This document shows, one piece after another, positions 7,046 through 15,697 of a stretch of DNA of 64,000 nucleotides (positions are counted from its first letter, which is position 1; each line of letters opens with the position of its first letter). Position numbers and translations under genes: made by a program. Source of the DNA: Nocardia brasiliensis ATCC 700358 (lineage in GTDB: Bacteria > Actinomycetota > Actinomycetes > Mycobacteriales > Mycobacteriaceae); NCBI RefSeq assembly GCF_000250675.2, contig NC_018681.1:6138001-6202000 (forward strand). Direction: 5' to 3'. Below the pieces are notes generated by a model. It searched no databases and was not told the origin of the DNA. It worked only from the letters and a program-made list of their open reading frames with translations.

Positions 7046-8521
7046 ATGCCGCACAGACGTATTTCGATCAACGCACTGGACCGCAGGCTCGTCGAGCACG
7101 CCGCCCAGATTCCGCCGAGCCCAGCTGACGATTTGCTGCGCGATCTCAGCTCGAGCGCCAACCACAGCAAGCTCTGGATGGCCGTCGCCGCAGGGCTTTT
7201 CGTCGCGGGCGGCCGCGCGCAGCGGCGCGGCGCGGTACGCGGGCTGGTGGCGGTCGGCCTGGCCAGCGCACTGGCCAACGGCGTCGCCAAACCGCTGTTC
7301 CCGCGCCGGCGGCCGCCGGTCGACGCGGTGCCCGAGTTGCGCCGGTTGGTCAAGCCGCCGCGGTCCTCGTCCTTCCCGTCGGGTCACTCCGCTTCCGCGG
7401 CGGCCTTCACCACCGCGGTCGCACTGGAGTCGCCCGCGACCGCCGCGGTGCTCGCGCCGGTCGCCGCGGCGGTGGCGTACTCGCGCGTGCACATCGGCGT
7501 GCACTGGCCCTCCGACGTGGTGGTCGGGGCGGCGCTCGGTTCCGGTGTCGCGCTGGCCACTCGCCGCTGGTGGGCGGTGCGCGCGGACGAACCGGCCTCG
7601 CTGGGCCCGGCGAAACGGCTCGAGCCGCTGCCCGCCGGGCGGGGGCTGCTGCTGGTGGTGAACCCGGCCTCGGGCAGCGGCACCGGCACCGAATCGCTGG
7701 ATCAGCTACGCGAACGGCTGCCCGAGGCGCAGGTGCTCGAGGTCGGCGACGGCGATCTGGACGCGGCGATCGAGGACCGGGTACGGCGGCACGGCGTCAC
7801 CGCGCTCGGCGTGCTCGGTGGTGACGGCACCGTCTCGGCGCTCGCGGAAACCGCTGTGCAGCACGGCCTTCCGCTGGCGGTGTTCGCGGGCGGCACGCTC
7901 AACCACTTCGCTCGCGATATCGGCGTGGAGAATCCGGAGACCACGTTCACGGCACTCGACTCCGGCCAGGTCGTGCTCGTCGACACCGCGCGCGTCCAGC
8001 TGGACGACGAGCAGGACCGGATGTTCGTCAACACTGCCAGCCTCGGCGGCTACCCGGACTTCGTGCGCCTGCGGGAACGGTGGGAACGCCGGATCGGCAA
8101 ATGGCCCGCGGCCGGTTTCGCGATGCTGCGCGTGCTGTTCCGCGCCGCCCCGCTGCATGCCGAGATCGATGGCAAGCGCAGCGCGCTGTGGATGCTGTTC
8201 GTCGGCAACGGCGCCTACCATCCGGCCGATCAGATCCCGATGTCGCGGCCGCGGCTGCACGACGGCACCATGGACATCCGGTATCTGCGTGCGGACCTTC
8301 GCTTTTCGCGCGCGCGCCTGATCTGGGCCACGTTCACCGGCACCCTGGACCGTTCGACCACCTACGTGCACCGCCGCGTCGCGCGGCTCGACGTGCAGGT
8401 CGACGGCGCACCGGTCTCGCTGGCCACCGACGGCGAAGTGAACCATCGGGCAAAGCATTTGGCCTTCGCCAGCCGTCCCGCCGCACTGGCGGTGTTCCGG
8501 GAACCGGACGAGCAGCGCTGA
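7046..8521 (+). CDS. PAP2 phosphatase-diacylglycerol/lipid kinase fusion protein
   Basis: A 491-residue two-domain protein. Residues about 40-175 form a membrane PAP2 phosphatase with all three signature motifs: K82 to R89-P90, the SFPSGHS loop at 109-115, and SRVHIGVHWPSD at 146-157 with the catalytic His. Residues about 198-490 form a diacylglycerol-kinase catalytic domain with NPASGSG (207-212), GGDGT (258-262) and GGTLNHFARD (282-291). Joining a phosphatidate phosphatase with a lipid kinase suggests interconversion or remodelling of phosphatidate, diacylglycerol or prenyl phosphates at the membrane. Such fusions are known in Actinobacteria; the substrate is not established. The ATG is the first Met giving a complete PAP2 N-terminus. 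Confidence 0.88.
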   Translation: MPHRRISINALDRRLVEHAAQIPPSPADDLLRDLSSSANHSKLWMAVAAGLFVAGGRAQRRGAVRGLVAVGLASALANGVAKPLFPRRRPPVDAVPELRRLVKPPRSSSFPSGHSASAAAFTTAVALESPATAAVLAPVAAAVAYSRVHIGVHWPSDVVVGAALGSGVALATRRWWAVRADEPASLGPAKRLEPLPAGRGLLLVVNPASGSGTGTESLDQLRERLPEAQVLEVGDGDLDAAIEDRVRRHGVTALGVLGGDGTVSALAETAVQHGLPLAVFAGGTLNHFARDIGVENPETTFTALDSGQVVLVDTARVQLDDEQDRMFVNTASLGGYPDFVRLRERWERRIGKWPAAGFAMLRVLFRAAPLHAEIDGKRSALWMLFVGNGAYHPADQIPMSRPRLHDGTMDIRYLRADLRFSRARLIWATFTGTLDRSTTYVHRRVARLDVQVDGAPVSLATDGEVNHRAKHLAFASRPAALAVFREPDEQR

Positions 8522-8530
8522 TCCCGTCCG

Positions 8531-10066
8531 CTACAGGTGCATCAGCGTCGGCCACACCTGCGACCACGGATGGCGCAGCCCGGCGCACTTCCAGACGACG
8601 ACGTTCTGGGTGTTGCCGGGGTAGCCGATCCGCGAGTCGACCTTGGCGACCGGCTCGACGTGCTCGAAGTCCCAGCGCAGGAAGGCCTCGTTGAGCGCGA
8701 CGGCGATCACCACCGTCGCGTCGTCCGGCGGCGTGCCGAAGTAGCCGTAGCCCCGGCTGGGACTGTAGACAGGCGGCAGTTCGTCTCGGGCGAATTGATC
8801 CAATGCGCTTGCCTGCCAATAGGTGTCGGTGACGATCACCGCGCCGGCGCGCTCCGCGGGCGGTAGCGACCGAGCCACCCCGGTGACGGCGTCGGTCAGC
8901 TCGGTCCAGCCGAATTCGCCGTAGACGCCGATGTTGATCGCGGCCTCGGCGTCGTCGGCGGGCGGGCGGATCGCCGATGCGTCGCGCCATGGCGTCGACC
9001 ACAGCACGAATATCGTCGCCGCGAGCGCGAGCGCGGCCCCCGCCGCGACGGCGGCCCGTCGCCCGGTCGCGCCGACACTCCGCGCCAGCTCGACCAACCC
9101 GACCGCGCCCGCGGCCAGCACCACGCCGTACATTCCGGCCACGTAGTAGATCCGGCCGCCGATCACCAGGAAGATCGCGACCAGCAGCACCAGGGTCCAG
9201 CCGAGAAATCGGTACGGACGCAACCCGGGATTGCGCAGCAGCGCCCACACGCCGTAGAGCAGCACCACCGCGCCCAGATAACCCGCGGTCAGCACGGCGA
9301 GCGGCACGAACATCAGCCTGCCGCCGAGAATCCCCTGCTCGCCGCTGATCACCTCGCCCATCGCCAGCTGCGGCCAGTCGTGGCGAGCCTGCCAGATCAG
9401 GGTCGGCACCGTCGCCAGCACCACGATCGCGCCGCCGAGCCACAGCAGCGGCCTGCGCACCAGCTCGCGCGGCCCGCAGACCAGCGAGGTCACCGCGACC
9501 GCGAGCCAGAAGAACGGGATCAACCACTTCACCTGCATGTCGACCGCCGTCACCAGGGCCGCGCACAGCAGCAGGCCGTCGCGCCGGGTGCGCACCCAGC
9601 GCACCACCAGCCAGGTGATGATCACCCACAGCGCCGTGTCCACGGCGTTGGTCGTCAGCATCTTGCCCTGCAGCAGCAGGAACGGCGAGGTCGCGTACGC
9701 GATCGCGGCACCGAGCTGCGCGGTTCGCCCGCCACCGAATTCGCGCGCGATCGCCGCGGTGAGCACGATCGCCAGCACGGTGAGCACGACGGCAGGCAGC
9801 CGCAGTACGAAGAACGAGCCCGGCGCGAGGGTGTCCATCGCCCGGGCCAGCAGCGGCAGCACCGGCCCCTGATCGGCATAGCCGAAGGAGAAGTGCCGAC
9901 CCGCCGCCAGGAAATACAGCTCGTCGCCGAAGTAGTCGTAGCGGCTCGTGGCGAACAGCAGCACGGCCGTCGAGAGCGCGCCGAGGACGGTGAGCCACGC
10001 CGTCGCGAGCGGCGGGCGGTGGTCGGCGGCCGGTTCGAGCTCGGGCCGTGCTGCGGTATCAGTCAT
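8531..10066 (-). CDS. GT39-like membrane glycosyltransferase (ArnT/PMT-type)
   Basis: A 511-residue polytopic membrane protein of the GT-C fold, with about ten to eleven hydrophobic segments and a C-terminal soluble region. The first extracellular loop carries the catalytic D48-E49 pair in YFGDELYF, followed by FGYADQGP, typical of ArnT-like and PmrT-like transferases that use polyprenyl-phosphate sugars. AGGAG lies upstream of the ATG. The frame stays open far upstream into the aminotransferase gene, but that extension is not coding. It has a close paralogue in this window (24156-25679), with shared DNA blocks near the end of the membrane region. Acceptor and sugar are unknown. Confidence 0.85.
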   Translation of the reverse strand: MTDTAARPELEPAADHRPPLATAWLTVLGALSTAVLLFATSRYDYFGDELYFLAAGRHFSFGYADQGPVLPLLARAMDTLAPGSFFVLRLPAVVLTVLAIVLTAAIAREFGGGRTAQLGAAIAYATSPFLLLQGKMLTTNAVDTALWVIITWLVVRWVRTRRDGLLLCAALVTAVDMQVKWLIPFFWLAVAVTSLVCGPRELVRRPLLWLGGAIVVLATVPTLIWQARHDWPQLAMGEVISGEQGILGGRLMFVPLAVLTAGYLGAVVLLYGVWALLRNPGLRPYRFLGWTLVLLVAIFLVIGGRIYYVAGMYGVVLAAGAVGLVELARSVGATGRRAAVAAGAALALAATIFVLWSTPWRDASAIRPPADDAEAAINIGVYGEFGWTELTDAVTGVARSLPPAERAGAVIVTDTYWQASALDQFARDELPPVYSPSRGYGYFGTPPDDATVVIAVALNEAFLRWDFEHVEPVAKVDSRIGYPGNTQNVVVWKCAGLRHPWSQVWPTLMHL

Positions 10067-10121
10067 GCCGGCTCCTGGAAGACTTCCGGGACGGGACTGC
10101 TCGAATGTAGCGGGAAACGGT

Positions 10122-10143
10122 CGCGCGGCGGGGACGCCGCGCG
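10122..10143 (-). terminator. Hairpin terminator after the aminotransferase
   Basis: CGCGCGGCG-GGGA-CGCCGCGCG is a perfect 9-bp stem with a 4-base loop directly downstream of the aminotransferase stop on the minus strand. It closes the long pyrimidine-catabolism transcription unit before the glycosyltransferase gene. Confidence 0.65.
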
Positions 10144-10149
10144 GACCAC

Positions 10150-11457
10150 TCACCGCACGTAGGCGTCGGCGACCTCCAGGACCTCGTCGACGATCTCCAG
10201 GCCGAGGCGCAGTTCGTCCGCCGAGGTGGTGAGCGGCGGCGCGATCTGAAAACGGTTGCCCGCGTTGAACGGCCACAGCCCCCGCGCCTTCGCGGCGGCG
10301 GTCACCTTCGCCATCGGCTCCGCGGCCGCCCCCGCGGCAGCGAACGGAACCAGCGGCTCCCGGGTCTGCGGGTCGCGGACCAGATCCAGCGCCCAGAAGA
10401 AGCCGAGCCCGCGCACCTCGCCGACGCTGGGATGCCGGGAAGCCAACTCGTGCAAGCCTTTTCCGAGCACGTCCGCGCCGACCGAGCGCACGTGCTCGAG
10501 GATGCCGTCCCGTTCGAAGACGCCGATCGAAGCGACCCCGGCCGCGCAAGCCAGCGGATGTCCCGCATACGTGAGCCCACCGGGATAGACGGTGTGGTCG
10601 TAGCGCTGCGCGATCCGTTCGGCGATGAGCACGCCGCCGAGCGGAACATAGCCCGAGTTCACGCCTTTGGCGAAGGTGATGAGGTCGGGCGCGACGTCGA
10701 AGGCGCGCACGGCGAACCACTCCCCGATCCGGCCGAAGCCGACCATCACCTCGTCGGCGATGTAGACGATGCCGAACTCGTCGCACAGCGCGCGCACGCC
10801 CGCCAGGTAGCCCGGCGGCGGGATCAGCACACCGTTGGTGCCGACCACCGTCTCCAGGATCAGGCCCGCGATGTTCTGCGGGCCTTCCAGTTCGATCACC
10901 TGTCGCAGATGGTTCAGCGCGGCGGCCGTCTCCTCCTCGGGAGAGCTTGTGCCCCAAGGGGATCGGTAGGGATACGGCCCGAAGAACCGGACCACGTCGA
11001 CGTTCGTCGGCTCCGCGCCCCAGCGCCGCGGCTCCCCGGTCAGACCGATCGCGGTGCCGGTGCCGCCGTGATAGGAGCGGTACGCGGACAGCATCTTGGT
11101 GCGGCCGGTGAAGCTGCGCGCCAGCCGCACCGCGTGCTCGATGGCCTCCGCGCCGCCGGTGGTGAACAGGATGCGGTTCAGGTCACCCGGCGCCCGCTCG
11201 ACGATGAGCCGGGCCAGCTCGCTGCGCACCTCGTTGCCCATGGTCGGCGAGATGGTGGTGAGCACCTGCGCCTGCGCGACGATCGCCGCGACGATATCCG
11301 GATGCTGGTGCCCGATATTGACATTGACCATCTGCGAGCAGAAGTCGAGGTAGCGGTTGCCCTGGTCGTCCCAGAAATACGCGCCGGAGGCACCCGTGAT
11401 CGGCACCGGATTCAGCTCGGCCTGCGCGCTCCACGGATAGAAGACGTGATCTACCAA
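10150..11457 (-). CDS. Class III (omega) aminotransferase, probable beta-alanine type
   Basis: A 435-residue PLP-dependent class III aminotransferase. K264 in TFAKGVNSGY is the predicted Schiff-base lysine, D235-E236 in IADEV contacts the PLP pyridine nitrogen, and TTGGAEAIEHAV (99-110) binds the cofactor phosphate. It is the last gene of the minus-strand cluster whose other members open and decarbamoylate dihydropyrimidines. That context points to transamination of the resulting beta-alanine or beta-aminoisobutyrate to a semialdehyde. The chemistry is firm; the exact amino donor is inferred from neighbours. The start lies a single base downstream of the ABC binding-protein stop, so the two are co-transcribed. 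Confidence 0.88.
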   Translation of the reverse strand: MVDHVFYPWSAQAELNPVPITGASGAYFWDDQGNRYLDFCSQMVNVNIGHQHPDIVAAIVAQAQVLTTISPTMGNEVRSELARLIVERAPGDLNRILFTTGGAEAIEHAVRLARSFTGRTKMLSAYRSYHGGTGTAIGLTGEPRRWGAEPTNVDVVRFFGPYPYRSPWGTSSPEEETAAALNHLRQVIELEGPQNIAGLILETVVGTNGVLIPPPGYLAGVRALCDEFGIVYIADEVMVGFGRIGEWFAVRAFDVAPDLITFAKGVNSGYVPLGGVLIAERIAQRYDHTVYPGGLTYAGHPLACAAGVASIGVFERDGILEHVRSVGADVLGKGLHELASRHPSVGEVRGLGFFWALDLVRDPQTREPLVPFAAAGAAAEPMAKVTAAAKARGLWPFNAGNRFQIAPPLTTSADELRLGLEIVDEVLEVADAYVR

Positions 11458-11458
11458 G

Positions 11459-12601
11459 TTATTTGCCTCCTTCGTTCAGCGTGACCGGGCTCGGCGCGTA
11501 GCCCGCACCGGTCACGTCGGTGCCACCGGACTTCAGCAATTCCAGTGCCTTGGTGACGTATTCGTTCGTGTACGCGCTCGCGTCCGGGTCCTTCTTCAGG
11601 ACCGTGACGCCCTCCTGGTTCTTGGTGTCCTTGGCGATCTGCACCGTGCGATCCCACGCGGCCTTGTCCACCATGCCGATGCCCGCGGGCGAGGGCCAGA
11701 TCAGCTTGTTCACCTCGTTGATCTGCCACTGCTGATGGGACGCGCCCAGGGTGGCGCCCGCGGCGACGGTGATGTCACGGCACTTGTCGACGTTGTCGCG
11801 GCAGAAGGCCCAGCCCTTCAGCGACGCCGCGACGAATTTCGTGGTCTGCTCCTGATATTTCGGGTCCTGCAACTTCTCGGTGTTGGCCCAGATCGCGTCC
11901 TGCAGCATCGCGACGCCCTGGTCGTTCCAGTCGATGGTGGTGAAATCGTCTGCGGTGTAGAGCTTTCCGGTCGCCGGGTTCTTCGTCTCCAGCAGCTGGG
12001 CGTACTCGTTGTACGACATGGCCTGGGCGGCGGCGATGTCCTTGGCAAGGAACGCGTTCATATCGAACTGCTGCTGTACCAGCTTGACGTCCTTCGCCGG
12101 ATCGATGCCCGCCTTGGTCATGCCCGCGAACAGCTCGAACTCGTTGCCGTAGCCCCAGTTCCCGACCGTCTTGCCGCGCAGCGCGGCGGGGCCCGCGATG
12201 TTCTCCGACTTGAACGACACCTGCTTGGTGCCCGAGCGCTGGAAGATCTGCGCGACCTCGGTGATGCCCGCCCCTGCCTCGCGGGACGCGAGCGCCTTGG
12301 GCACCCAGGCGATCGCGTAGTCGGCCTGTCCCTGCGCCAGCACGGTCTGCGGGACGATATCCGTTCCGCCGTCCAGGATTTCGACCGACAGTCCCTGCTC
12401 CTTATAGAAGCCCTGATCGACCGCGGCCAGATAACCGGCGAACTGGCCCTGTTTGAACCACTGCAACTGCAGCCGGACCTTGGTGAGGCCGTCGGCCGTG
12501 GTGGTCGAGCCGCCGTCGGTGGTGCCGCAGCCGGTCAGCGCGGCCGCGGCCAGCGTGACCAGCGCGAGACAGGCACGGAATCGCTTGGTGGATCGGGTCA
12601 T
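11459..12601 (-). CDS. ABC transporter substrate-binding lipoprotein (NMT1/THI5-like)
   Basis: A 380-residue extracytoplasmic binding protein. The signal peptide ends in a lipobox ALTGC with C25 as the lipidation site. The mature part begins with the NMT1/THI5/SsuA-like pattern VRLQLQWFKQGQFAGYLAAVDQGFYKEQGL and continues as a two-lobed periplasmic-binding fold. NMT1-type proteins bind pyrimidines such as HMP, nitrate-like or sulfonate ligands. Here the cluster encodes dihydropyrimidinase and beta-ureidopropionase, so a pyrimidine, hydantoin or related ureide is the likely ligand. The start codon overlaps the stop of the upstream permease by four bases. Confidence 0.88.
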   Translation of the reverse strand: MTRSTKRFRACLALVTLAAAALTGCGTTDGGSTTTADGLTKVRLQLQWFKQGQFAGYLAAVDQGFYKEQGLSVEILDGGTDIVPQTVLAQGQADYAIAWVPKALASREAGAGITEVAQIFQRSGTKQVSFKSENIAGPAALRGKTVGNWGYGNEFELFAGMTKAGIDPAKDVKLVQQQFDMNAFLAKDIAAAQAMSYNEYAQLLETKNPATGKLYTADDFTTIDWNDQGVAMLQDAIWANTEKLQDPKYQEQTTKFVAASLKGWAFCRDNVDKCRDITVAAGATLGASHQQWQINEVNKLIWPSPAGIGMVDKAAWDRTVQIAKDTKNQEGVTVLKKDPDASAYTNEYVTKALELLKSGGTDVTGAGYAPSPVTLNEGGK

Positions 12602-13386
12602 CGGGTGCTCCAGAGGGTGCTGCGGGGTCTACGGGTGAGTTGTTCGAGGATGAGTACGGCGGCGAGGAACAGCAGGCCGACGAGCATGGCGCCGACCACG
12701 TAGGCCCACGCGCGCGGATAGGCGGTATTGGCGGCGGCCGAGGTGATCCGGCTGCCGAGCCCGTTCTGCAGGCCGCCGAAATACTCGGCGATGACGGCCG
12801 CGATCACCGCGCCGGGCGCGGCGATGCGCAGGCCGGTGAACAGGTGCGGCAGCGCCGCGGGCAGCCGGACCGTCCGGGTGACCTGCCAGCCGCCCGCCGC
12901 GTACGAGGTCATCAGGTCGGTGTGCACCTGCGGCACCTGACGCAGGCCGCGCGCCGTGCTGACGAACATCGGGAAGAACACGACGATGGTGACGACCATC
13001 CGGCGCGGGGTGTCGGTCGTCGTCGAATACATCGAATTCAGCAGCGGCGCAAGGGCGACGATCGGCACCGCGGCCGCCGCGGCGGCGAGCGGTGTGAGCA
13101 GGCCGTCCACCAACTGGAACCGCACCGCGACGATCGCGGCGACGATGCCGAGCACGCCGCCGGCCAGCAGGCCGAGCAGCGCGTTGGTGCCGGTCGCGGT
13201 CGACGCGTCGAAGATGCGGTCGAAATTCGCGGTGAACTCGCTCGCGATCGCGCTCGGCGCGGGCAGCAGGAACGAGGGCACCCCGGCCACGGTGGTGAGC
13301 AGCTGCCACAGCAGGAGTCCGCCGACACCGAATAGCAACGGCGGCAGCACTATTCGCCACGGCAGCAGCGTCTTCCAGGATGTCAT
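12598..13386 (-). CDS. ABC transporter permease (SsuC-like)
   Basis: A 262-residue membrane permease of the BPD_transp_1 family with about six hydrophobic segments. The EAA cytoplasmic loop, which docks the ATPase, is visible around residues 160-185 (DLMTSYAAGGWQVTRTVRLPAALPHLFTGLRIA). It overlaps its neighbours on both sides by four bases (ATGA-type), showing tight coupling with the ATPase gene and the binding protein. It is one of two non-identical permeases in this cluster, so the importer is probably a heterodimer in the membrane. Confidence 0.88.
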   Translation of the reverse strand: MTSWKTLLPWRIVLPPLLFGVGGLLLWQLLTTVAGVPSFLLPAPSAIASEFTANFDRIFDASTATGTNALLGLLAGGVLGIVAAIVAVRFQLVDGLLTPLAAAAAAVPIVALAPLLNSMYSTTTDTPRRMVVTIVVFFPMFVSTARGLRQVPQVHTDLMTSYAAGGWQVTRTVRLPAALPHLFTGLRIAAPGAVIAAVIAEYFGGLQNGLGSRITSAAANTAYPRAWAYVVGAMLVGLLFLAAVLILEQLTRRPRSTLWSTR

Positions 13387-14291
13387 CGCACGTCCCGACC
13401 CGCGACCGCGCCGGTATCGCCCGGCCCGCCGCGCAGCGCCTCCCGTACCGCGGCCACCGCCTCGAAAAATGCCGCGCTGGAACGCACATCGTCGGCGGCC
13501 GCGGCGGCATCGCGACGGCCCCAGCCGCCGGTCGGCACGATCTCGGTGATCCGGCCCGGCCGCGGCGACATCACCACCACCCGATCGGACAGGAACACCG
13601 CCTCCGGGATGGAGTGCGTCACGAACACCACCGCTGCCTCGGTCTCCCCCGCGATCCGCAACAGTTCGGTCTGCATCCGCTCGCGCGTCATCTCGTCGAG
13701 CGCGCCGAACGGTTCGTCCATCAGCAGCAGCGACGGCTTGGTCGCCAGCGCCCGCACGATCGCGACCCGCTGCTGCATGCCACCGGACAGCTCGGCGGGA
13801 TAGCGCTTGGCGAACTCGCTCAGCCCGGCCAGCTCCAGCAGTTCCGCACTGCGCGAACGGCGTTCGCCGCGCGGTACCTTGTGCAATTCGAGCGGCAGTT
13901 CGACATTGGCCTGCACGGTGCGCCAGTCGAGCAGGCCGGACTGCTGGAACGCGATGCCGTAGTCCTGATCGAGCCGGGCCTGCCGCGCGCTCTTGCCGTG
14001 CACGGTCACGGTTCCGCTGGTCGGCTGCTCCAAGTCGGCGACGATCCGCAGCAGGGTCGACTTACCGCAGCCGGAAGGGCCGATCAGCGACACGAATTCG
14101 CCCGCGGCCACGGTGAGCGAGACGTCCGACAGCGCGGTGACCGAGCCCGCGGCGAAGATCTTGCCCACATGCCCGAGTTCGACCGCGGCGAGCCGCTGGG
14201 TGGCCGGTTCGGCGAGATCGGCGGCACCCACCTGCTCGTCCGCCGGGTCCGGCGCCGCGGTGGCGACGGCCGGTCTTGCTTTGGCGGTCAA
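13383..14291 (-). CDS. ABC transporter ATP-binding protein (SsuB/TauB-like)
   Basis: A 302-residue ATPase of the nitrate/sulfonate/taurine/NMT1 import subfamily. Walker A GPSGCGKST is at 71-79, followed by the Q-loop, the signature LSGGMQQR, Walker B LLLMDEPFGALD and the switch His in VTHS. An unusually long N-terminal leader of about 30 residues precedes the ATPase core. The TTG start is chosen because AGGAGG lies at ideal distance on the minus strand; an ATG ten codons upstream has no such site. It energises the importer formed with the two permeases and the lipoprotein. Confidence 0.88.
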   Translation of the reverse strand: MTAKARPAVATAAPDPADEQVGAADLAEPATQRLAAVELGHVGKIFAAGSVTALSDVSLTVAAGEFVSLIGPSGCGKSTLLRIVADLEQPTSGTVTVHGKSARQARLDQDYGIAFQQSGLLDWRTVQANVELPLELHKVPRGERRSRSAELLELAGLSEFAKRYPAELSGGMQQRVAIVRALATKPSLLLMDEPFGALDEMTRERMQTELLRIAGETEAAVVFVTHSIPEAVFLSDRVVVMSPRPGRITEIVPTGGWGRRDAAAAADDVRSSAAFFEAVAAVREALRGGPGDTGAVAGRDVR

Positions 14292-14526
14292 TGGATACCT
14301 CCTGAAAAGCTGCCTGCCCATCCGTGCAGGCGGTCGTTGCGGTGCACCGGCTCCGGTTCGAATGCCTTCGCGCCCAAGGGCATCGGACGGCGCTCGCCGG
14401 GCGCGGGCTCGATCGCGCCGGTCGGTCGGCTACGGCTCTGCGCGTGCCCCGCGCAGCGGACCGCCGGTGCTGTCGTCGCCCGCGACACCGCCCTGGTTGC
14501 AGATGAGTGTCGAGCAGGCGGGGCGG

Positions 14527-15408
14527 TCATCGGCCGGCCTTCGCGGCGTCGACCGAACCGGGCGGCCGGCTGTAACGCCGCAGCGACCGTTCGGCGAGGC
14601 CGACGACGGCGGTGATCACGACGCCGAGCAGGGCCGCGGCGAGCACGGCCGCGTACAGCCGCGACGCGTCGCCGGTGGCCTGCTGGGCGAACACGATGAT
14701 CTGGCGGCCGATGCCGCCCGCGGTGCCGGTGGAGATCTCGGCGACGACCGCACCGATCACCGACGCCGCCGCGGCCAACCGCAGCGCGGGCAGCAGATGC
14801 GGCACGGCGGCGGGAAAACGTAAGCGCACCAACGTTTCCCACCAACTAGCCGAATAGCTGTGCAGCAGCTCCACCGATGCCTTCGACGGGGCCTGCAAAC
14901 CGCGCAGCATGCCGACCGCCACCGGGAAGAACGCCAGATAGGACGCGATCACCGCGATACTCATCCACGGCCGCCACGGCTCGCCCGCGATCACGATCTT
15001 GCCGCCCCAGCCCGCCACCAGCGGCGCCAGGGCAATCAGTGGAACCGTCTGCGACACAATGATATAGGGCAGCAGCCCGCGCTCCACCCAGGCGAAGCGC
15101 TGCATCAGCACGGCGAGCAGCACCCCGACCACCGCCCCGATCGCCAGCGCGAGCAAGGCGAGTCCCAAGGTGAATCCCGCTGTGCGCAACAATGTTCCGC
15201 CCACCGTGCCGGCGCCGTCGCGCTCGCCGAGCACCGTCACCACCGACCACACGTGCGGCAACGCGCCGTCACCCGTGCGCGGCAGGATCCGCTGCTCGCC
15301 GATGCTTACCCCTTGTTCGGGCACCGCGAACTTGACCAGCTCCCACACCCCGACGACCAGAACGAACACGGCTACCGCATAGCCGGTCCGCACCCAACTA
15401 CCCCTCAT
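14527..15408 (-). CDS. ABC transporter permease, second subunit (SsuC-like)
   Basis: A 293-residue permease with six hydrophobic segments. Its EAA loop reads KASVELLHSYSASWWETLVRLRFPAAVPHLLPALRLA, longer spaced but clearly homologous to the loop of the other permease. It has an N-terminal periplasmic insertion of about 60 residues between the first and second helices. The ATG with upstream GAGG is preferred over a GTG eight codons earlier. A gap of 235 bp separates it from the ATPase gene, so it is less tightly coupled than the other importer genes. The pair of distinct permeases implies a heteromeric membrane domain. Confidence 0.85.
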   Translation of the reverse strand: MRGSWVRTGYAVAVFVLVVGVWELVKFAVPEQGVSIGEQRILPRTGDGALPHVWSVVTVLGERDGAGTVGGTLLRTAGFTLGLALLALAIGAVVGVLLAVLMQRFAWVERGLLPYIIVSQTVPLIALAPLVAGWGGKIVIAGEPWRPWMSIAVIASYLAFFPVAVGMLRGLQAPSKASVELLHSYSASWWETLVRLRFPAAVPHLLPALRLAAAASVIGAVVAEISTGTAGGIGRQIIVFAQQATGDASRLYAAVLAAALLGVVITAVVGLAERSLRRYSRPPGSVDAAKAGR

Positions 15409-15697
15409 CGAACCTCGCTCACGTACTCGCACGGCCAGATTCGGCCCCGCCGGTCACCGCTCCAGCGCAGCGACCCCCACATTCCCGTCGGCACAGCGCG
15501 CCCTCGTACCGCCGTTCCCACGCAACGGCCGCCCGGCCGGCGGGGACGAAGACCGACGCCGGCCGGCGCCGATCCCCGGCCGAACCGGCGGCCGCGCCGG
15601 TGTGCGATACCGTCGACGCCGGTCACCCGCACCGCAGATGTACTCGAACCGGCGCGCACCGGGTAGCCCGCGGACCGCTCAGCGGACCACGGCGGCA

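Noticed and set aside
8531..10957. 808-codon minus-strand frame fusing extra sequence to the GT39-like glycosyltransferase
   Set aside because: The upstream part overlaps the well-supported aminotransferase gene out of frame and is Arg/Gly-rich. A normal start with a ribosome binding site exists at 10066.
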